From JALHOP01 sp964484195 (GTDB lineage: Bacteria; Myxococcota; XYA12-FULL-58-9; JALHOP01), in contig CAZAER010000020.1 in NCBI GenBank assembly GCA_964484195.1, positions 11,885 to 75,884 on the forward strand: a stretch of DNA of 64,000 nt. The letters run 5' to 3'. The notes beneath the pieces are model-generated. The model did not search any database, was not told where the DNA came from, and was given only the letters and a program-made list of their open reading frames with translations. The position numbers and the translations under genes were made by a program. Below are positions 60,055 through 64,000 of the stretch, in pieces (the first letter of the stretch is position 1; each line of letters opens with the position of its first letter).

Positions 60055-60837
60055 TCATAGCGCGAGCGTCACCAAATGGTCCAGCAGGGCCGGTTGGGCG
60101 TCCACGTGCAGGAAATGGCCGGCATCTTCGATGGCGATGACGTCCGCGCCCCAAGCATCGAAGCGGTCGACATCGGCCGCGGCGACGAACCGCGAGCGCT
60201 TGCCGTAAATGAGCGTGGTTTTGACGCCCGGGGCCTCGACGGCGGCCCAGAGATCCTGCTTGCAAGATTCCAGGTGCAACGCCTTGAGCTTGTCGCGGTC
60301 GAAGCGCCAGCGCAGGAGGTCGCCGTCTTGCATCAGGTTCAGGAGCACCCAATCGGTGAGCGCTGGGCTGATGCCGTGCCCGAGGAAGAGCGTGCGCATC
60401 TCCTCGCGCGAGCCCACCTGAGCGGGTGCCGCCAGAACGTGCTCGAGGACGCGGTCGAGGCCGCCGACGTCACCGCGCAACGCGTTCGGGGTGATGTCGA
60501 GCAACACCACGTGACCGATGCGTGAGGGATCGATGAGGCGCATGGCGAGGGCGGTGCGTCCGCCGAACGAGTGACCGACGATGGTGAGCGGCTCGTCGGC
60601 GCCGACCGTGTCCGCCAGAGCGAACACGTCGCGGCCCACCTGTTCAATGGTCGCGGGATCACGGGGTGGTGGCGACATGCCGTGACCGGTCAGGTCGGGC
60701 ATCACCAAGCGTAGACGCGGCTCGCGCTCCGACCAGCGGCGGGCGAGAGACTGCAGGTTACGTCCCGAGCCGAGAAAGCCGTGCAGCATGAGCACGGTGT
60801 GCGTGCCGCTTCCGCGGGTGTCGAAGGCCAAGCTCAC
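60055..60837 (-). CDS. Alpha/beta hydrolase (YbfF-like esterase)
   Basis: A 260-residue alpha/beta hydrolase. Oxyanion loop LMLHGFLGSGRNLQSL, nucleophile elbow IVGHSFGGRTAL, acid in a late strand (LIYGKRSRFVAAAD region) and catalytic His in IEDAGHFLHVD. The HGFLGSGRNW-like opening is that of YbfF/ABHD11-type esterases. Start is a GTG. It heads the prpDB unit; whether it hydrolyses a CoA thioester or an ester there is not known. Confidence 0.88.
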   Translation of the reverse strand: MSLAFDTRGSGTHTVLMLHGFLGSGRNLQSLARRWSEREPRLRLVMPDLTGHGMSPPPRDPATIEQVGRDVFALADTVGADEPLTIVGHSFGGRTALAMRLIDPSRIGHVVLLDITPNALRGDVGGLDRVLEHVLAAPAQVGSREEMRTLFLGHGISPALTDWVLLNLMQDGDLLRWRFDRDKLKALHLESCKQDLWAAVEAPGVKTTLIYGKRSRFVAAADVDRFDAWGADVIAIEDAGHFLHVDAQPALLDHLVTLAL

Positions 60838-60844
60838 GAGGGGC

Positions 60845-62077
60845 CTACTTTAGGTTCAGCGCCCCTTGGTGCCAAGCGTCGTCGTTTCCGAAGTGCTCGT
60901 CGCTCTCGCCGAAGGCCTGCAAGAACGTCGTGTAGAGGTTGTGCAGTGAAGCGTCGGTCTGCATCGGACCGGTCCCAGCACCCACCGTGTTGTAGTTGAT
61001 CTGACGGCCTGTACGGATGGTGCCGCCACCGCCGCCGGCGATGAGCACCGGAGGCTCGTTGCAGGTGTGCTGCTCGCCGCGGCTGAACTCGCTCGTGAGG
61101 TACACGATGCTGGTGTCGAGCATCGAGCCGGCGGCGCCGTCGCTGGTCTCGGCGAGGCCGTCCATCAGGCGACGGAAGAGGCCGAGGCGCCAGCGGCGGT
61201 TTGCGACCATCTCGGTGCGCCAGTCGGCACGATCCCGATCGTTGTCGTTCGCGCCGCCCGGTGCCGTATCGCGCAAGAAGTGGTGCAGCGAGTGGCCGAT
61301 GTCGTAGCCGACCATGCCGCGATCCGACAGCGGCGCGGTCGTCCACGGAGTCGTGATGTCCGCGACGTTGAAGGTCGCGACGTTCGACAAGCCACAGCGG
61401 AAGGCGTGCACGATCAGGTCGATCATGATCGGGCCAGTGAACTCCGCTGGTCGCGGGTCGCTGCGCGTTGGCACTGTGCATCCCGCCGCTTGCCCGAGAC
61501 CGTCGATGCGGCGCTCGAGGGCCCGGATGAACTCGAAGTGGGCGTCGACGCGGCGCAGATCGGCGCTCGAGAGCTTGGGTTTGAACGAGGCGAAGCCATC
61601 GAGCACACCGTCGAGGACGCTCTTCTTGCGCAGCCTCAGGCGTTCCATCTCGGGGGATGGCTCGTCGGGTGAGACGCCGGTGAACAACGAGTCGAAGGCG
61701 ACGCGAACGTTCCCCTCGCCGTCGATGGGCTGTCGCGCGGCGCTGAAGTAGGGCGTGCCGTAGTTGTGGCCGTCGACCGCGAGGTCGATGCGCGCGAAGG
61801 GTGTCGGCGTTCGCGCCATCAGACGGTCCGAGATCACCTGATCGATGGAAGGGCCCTCCGCTGTCTGATAGGCCTCGCCGTTCGAGCGCGTGAGCACCGA
61901 GACGTTGGCCGCCGTGAGCGCCGTGACGTTGGCGAAGCCGTGGCCGCCTCCATATTCGCCCTGCAGGATGCCGGCGCGATTCACCATGCCGCGAAGGATC
62001 AGCAGCTTGTCGGCCGCGCCCTCGAGCGGCAGCATTTCCTCGCCGAGGGTGGTGAGCGTCTCGGTCTCGTAAGGCGG
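60845..62077 (-). CDS. DUF1552 protein, N-terminus cut at the junction
   Basis: About 400 residues of a DUF1552 protein, found in myxobacteria and planctomycetes next to DUF1588/DUF1592 cytochrome genes. Family pattern: PLEGAADKLLILRGMVNRAG, EGPSIDQVISDRL, AHFEFIRALERRIDGLG, IDLIVHAFRCGLSNVATFN, and near the C-terminus YLTSEFSRGEQHTCNEPPVLIAGGGGG. The usual twin-arginine signal and the first 60-80 residues are missing. The frame runs without a start codon to about 62,077, where a foreign-looking stretch begins. The gene is therefore truncated by a junction, not by a stop codon. Confidence 0.85.
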   Translation of the reverse strand, partial: PPYETETLTTLGEEMLPLEGAADKLLILRGMVNRAGILQGEYGGGHGFANVTALTAANVSVLTRSNGEAYQTAEGPSIDQVISDRLMARTPTPFARIDLAVDGHNYGTPYFSAARQPIDGEGNVRVAFDSLFTGVSPDEPSPEMERLRLRKKSVLDGVLDGFASFKPKLSSADLRRVDAHFEFIRALERRIDGLGQAAGCTVPTRSDPRPAEFTGPIMIDLIVHAFRCGLSNVATFNVADITTPWTTAPLSDRGMVGYDIGHSLHHFLRDTAPGGANDNDRDRADWRTEMVANRRWRLGLFRRLMDGLAETSDGAAGSMLDTSIVYLTSEFSRGEQHTCNEPPVLIAGGGGGTIRTGRQINYNTVGAGTGPMQTDASLHNLYTTFLQAFGESDEHFGNDDAWHQGALNLK

Positions 62078-62085
62078 TTATGCAC
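62060..62085. other. Junction between two unlike sequences (probable chimera)
   Basis: To the left the DNA is GC-rich with a DUF1552 gene running toward it on the minus strand; to the right it is AT-richer, with a desaturase on the plus strand that lacks its first His box. Both genes lose their 5' ends at the same place, and their reading frames overlap for a few bases around 62,065-62,080. A head-to-head cut of two unrelated genes is more like an assembly join than a natural gene end. A natural recombination is the alternative. Confidence 0.75.
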
Positions 62086-62739
62086 CGAGCCCATCATCGC
62101 TATTCGGATACTGATCTCGACCCGCATACACCTCGAAAGGGTATCAAGTTCGCCTACAATGGCTGGCTCGGCAAACGGGATTATCCGCCGCACCTCGATC
62201 CGAAAGTTCAAGCGGCAGACGTTCTGCGCGACCCCTTGTACCGCTTTCTGGAGCAAGACGGTCATTTGCGCAATGCATCGAAACTCTGCTTCTGGAGCAA
62301 CATCGCGCTGCGCGTAATTTTTCTATTTACCCTGGGGCCGGCAGTAGCCGGAGCCAGTTTTCTGGCAGCAGCACTGGCTCACCAGTGCCCGCTCATTATC
62401 AACACAGTCTGTCATCTGCCCAAACGATTCGGCTATAAGAATTTCGAAACCAGAGACGATAGCGTCAACGTAGGTTGGTTGAGCCTGATCACCGTGGGCG
62501 AATCCTGGCACAACAATCACCACACCTTCCCGGGTTCTGCTCGTTTTGGTCTGAAGAAAAACGAATTCGACCTGTCGTGGGTTGTGCTGAGGCTTCTGGA
62601 GAAATGCGGTCTGGTTAAAAAGCTCTACCAGCCCAAAATCAAGTTTACTCACGACTTCGAATTGAAGCCTGAACACTTGCTCGATCCAGCAGCATTGATG
62701 CCGGAAGAAACGGAGTCAACTGTCGCGCTCGCCAACTAG
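62080..62739 (+). CDS. Membrane fatty acid (acyl-CoA) desaturase, N-terminus missing
   Basis: About 219 residues, the C-terminal part of a delta-9-type desaturase. The second His box HRAHHRYSDTD is at the very start and the third, ESWHNNHHTFP, in the middle; the first His box and two helices are absent. FWSNIALRVIFLFTLGPAV and GASFLAAALAHQ are membrane helices. The frame is open upstream of the first ATG into the junction, so the true gene begins in sequence not present here. Low GC and codon choice differ from everything upstream. Confidence 0.85.
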   Translation: MHRAHHRYSDTDLDPHTPRKGIKFAYNGWLGKRDYPPHLDPKVQAADVLRDPLYRFLEQDGHLRNASKLCFWSNIALRVIFLFTLGPAVAGASFLAAALAHQCPLIINTVCHLPKRFGYKNFETRDDSVNVGWLSLITVGESWHNNHHTFPGSARFGLKKNEFDLSWVVLRLLEKCGLVKKLYQPKIKFTHDFELKPEHLLDPAALMPEETESTVALAN

Positions 62740-62757
62740 CTCCAGGCAGTCGGAGAT

Positions 62758-62910
62758 TTAGTCCGCGCCCTCGTATAATTCTTCGTCTTTATCGGTCCTG
62801 GTTTCATTGACCGGTCGTTTGGTTGCCATAGCGAATGCAGTGTAGAGCGGCGGTTTTTCTTCCGTGTACTTGCTATTGCCAGCAACTTTAGTTGAGCTGG
62901 ATGTTCTCAT
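62758..62910 (-). CDS. Small 50-residue protein, unknown
   Basis: A short frame on the minus strand with the ribosome site GAGGAGG eight bases before ATG (62,910). The product begins MRTSSSTKVAGNSKYTEEKP, continues with PLYTAFAMATKRPVNE and ends DEELYEGAD. It is polar, with a basic front half and an acidic tail, and has no signal or helix. I do not recognise it. It lies in the low-GC end segment, convergent with the desaturase. Size and charge pattern would allow a peptide precursor, but no modification enzyme is seen. Confidence 0.5.
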   Translation of the reverse strand: MRTSSSTKVAGNSKYTEEKPPLYTAFAMATKRPVNETRTDKDEELYEGAD

Positions 62911-63386
62911 TTCTGCCTCCTCAATCGGCCACGGTTAAAAGATGGATTCGATGCGGACGAGCATGCAGCGCGTCTCTCGATGCAAGATTATTTCCGTGTT
63001 CGATCACCGTCAAATTAAACACCCTGTGACATTCACAGTAACCTGTGCGCTCACGCTTCATGAAGACCGGGTTTACAGAGGCAGCAATCGGCCGAACCCG
63101 ATGGCATCACAGCTATTTCGGTGATGAAGAAATATTGAATGCCCTTTACAAAAGTTTCGGCAGTGAATCGGATCATTTTTTCTAAATCGAGTCCAAATCT
63201 GCATTTTAAGTGCTTCGCGCCAAAGCTCAACTTTAGACCGTAACATACACGAATACGTTCAAACCGATATCAAAACGAAACAATTCACGTTCTTAAGGTG
63301 TGCCGAAATGAAAAGCGATAGGATCAATCTCATTCCTGGAACCCTTTTTGCACCACTACGAATGCACAGCAAAGTCGGAAATAGCG
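62911..63386. other. Intergenic stretch, no gene supported
   Basis: About 475 nt with no convincing gene. A short frame at 62,942-63,124 has no ribosome site or familiar content. From about 63,170 the DNA is AT-rich and probably carries the promoter of the following hydrolase. Confidence 0.5.
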
Positions 63387-64000
63387 ATGAAAACTACATC
63401 CTTCAAGATTCCCGGAATCCAATTAACTAATCACGAATTCACAGTTCCGCTAAACTACAAAAATCCGAACGACGGATCACTTAAAATTTTTGGCAGAGAA
63501 GTGGTATCAAATACGAACCATTCTCGCGTCAATGAAATGCCCTGGCTCATATTTTTCCAGGGCGGACCGGGATTTCCATCGCCGAGACCCACAAACAAAC
63601 ATGGCTGGCTAAATCGCGCACTCCAGCATTACCGCGTCCTATTGCTCGATCAACGAGGAACAGGCTTAAGCACTCCCGTCACCTATCAAACACTCGCGAA
63701 ATTTAAAACAGCAAAAGAGCAAGCCGATTATCTGGTTAACTTTCGAGCCGACTCTATAGTTAAGGACGCAGAACTTATTCGCTCGCAGTTGTTGAAACCA
63801 GGCGAAAAGTGGACCGGATTCGGACAGAGTTACGGAGGCTTTTGCTTAACTCATTACCTCTGCGCAGCGCCGGAGGGACTGGCCGAAGTCGTAATTACAG
63901 GCGGCTTACCACCGCTGACGGCGAACGTCGATGATGTTTATCGCGCCATGAAAGCGGACGGAGAGAGCTGGGACGGCAACGCCGGAATGGCGAGCGCACT
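63387..64000 (+). CDS. Alpha/beta hydrolase, proline iminopeptidase-like (S33), partial
   Basis: The first 204 residues of a peptidase that runs off the right edge. LIFFQGGPGFPSPRP is the oxyanion motif of proline iminopeptidases (GGPG), followed by LLLDQRGTGLSTPV and the nucleophile elbow GFGQSYGGFCLTHYL. These are standard for S33 aminopeptidases releasing N-terminal proline or related residues. The codon choice is AT-rich, unlike the main part of the window, so it belongs with the end segment beyond the junction. Confidence 0.88.
   Translation, partial: MKTTSFKIPGIQLTNHEFTVPLNYKNPNDGSLKIFGREVVSNTNHSRVNEMPWLIFFQGGPGFPSPRPTNKHGWLNRALQHYRVLLLDQRGTGLSTPVTYQTLAKFKTAKEQADYLVNFRADSIVKDAELIRSQLLKPGEKWTGFGQSYGGFCLTHYLCAAPEGLAEVVITGGLPPLTANVDDVYRAMKADGESWDGNAGMASA

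Noticed and set aside
62942..63124. 60-codon frame in the low-GC end segment
   Set aside because: No ribosome site, mixed codons, no familiar sequence.
63308..63427. 39-codon frame (MKSDRINLIPGTLF...) before the terminal hydrolase
   Set aside because: It runs into the hydrolase gene in another frame and has no clear ribosome site; a leader peptide cannot be excluded.

Overview
The window is GC-rich and coding-dense to about position 62,070 and looks like a chromosome segment of a deltaproteobacterium in the Myxococcota sense (Polyangia/Nannocystis-like). The signs are many lipoproteins with Cys-rich or Asp-rich linkers, a Ser/Thr kinase with the HRDVSPQN catalytic loop, an FHA-type sigma-54 activator, PEGA-like proteins, a TonB module with two ExbD paralogues, a DUF1552 protein and a FliA-FlgM pair. 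No rRNA, tRNA, CRISPR array, insertion sequence or prophage was recognised. From about 62,070 to the end the DNA is clearly poorer in GC. It starts inside two oppositely oriented truncated genes, so the last 1.9 kb is probably an assembly chimera or a recombination product from another organism, gammaproteobacterial in style.

Layout. 1-5,600: exopolysaccharide locus (flippase start, initiating sugar transferase, GT4 and WecG/TagA glycosyltransferases, a kinase-like P-loop protein without its Walker A, a Cys-rich lipoprotein). 5,690-11,800: APC permease, then a sugar ABC importer in which the binding protein and first permease are one polypeptide, then an alkaline-ceramidase homologue. 11,700-16,100: MsrA, a DcsG-like ATP-grasp ligase, an unknown Ala-rich protein and SppA. 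16,200-24,210: one TonB operon (TPR lipoprotein, TonB, ExbB, two ExbD, Ig-like lipoprotein, Oar-like receptor) with a sigma-70 promoter carrying a palindrome and a strong terminator. 24,230-31,940: tightly overlapped catabolic operon (phosphatase, SDR, LLM flavoprotein, asparaginase-II-like amidohydrolase, aldehyde dehydrogenase, AmnBA-like extradiol dioxygenase, KynB), read as degradation of a tryptophan/kynurenine-derived aminophenol.

31,960-43,900: housekeeping and lone genes, including a CnoX-like thioredoxin, an Mpo1-like protein, an HDAC-family deacetylase, a 63-residue bacterial histone-fold protein, FliA-FlgM, a Ski2-like helicase and ApaG. 43,860-54,780 is the most unusual region: a glycosidase-like lipoprotein, an FHA/sigma-54 activator, a PEGA-like protein and a Ser/Thr kinase, then a well-formed sigma-54 promoter in front of four consecutive lipoproteins. 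These four share a roughly 120-residue beta domain present six times, each protein ends in or contains a ricin-type lectin, and one also carries a GH16 glucanase. I propose this as a surface glycan-binding and glycan-cutting system under phospho-signal control. 54,780-62,070: a large unknown lipoprotein, PrpB and PrpD of the methylcitrate cycle, an alpha/beta hydrolase and a truncated DUF1552 protein.
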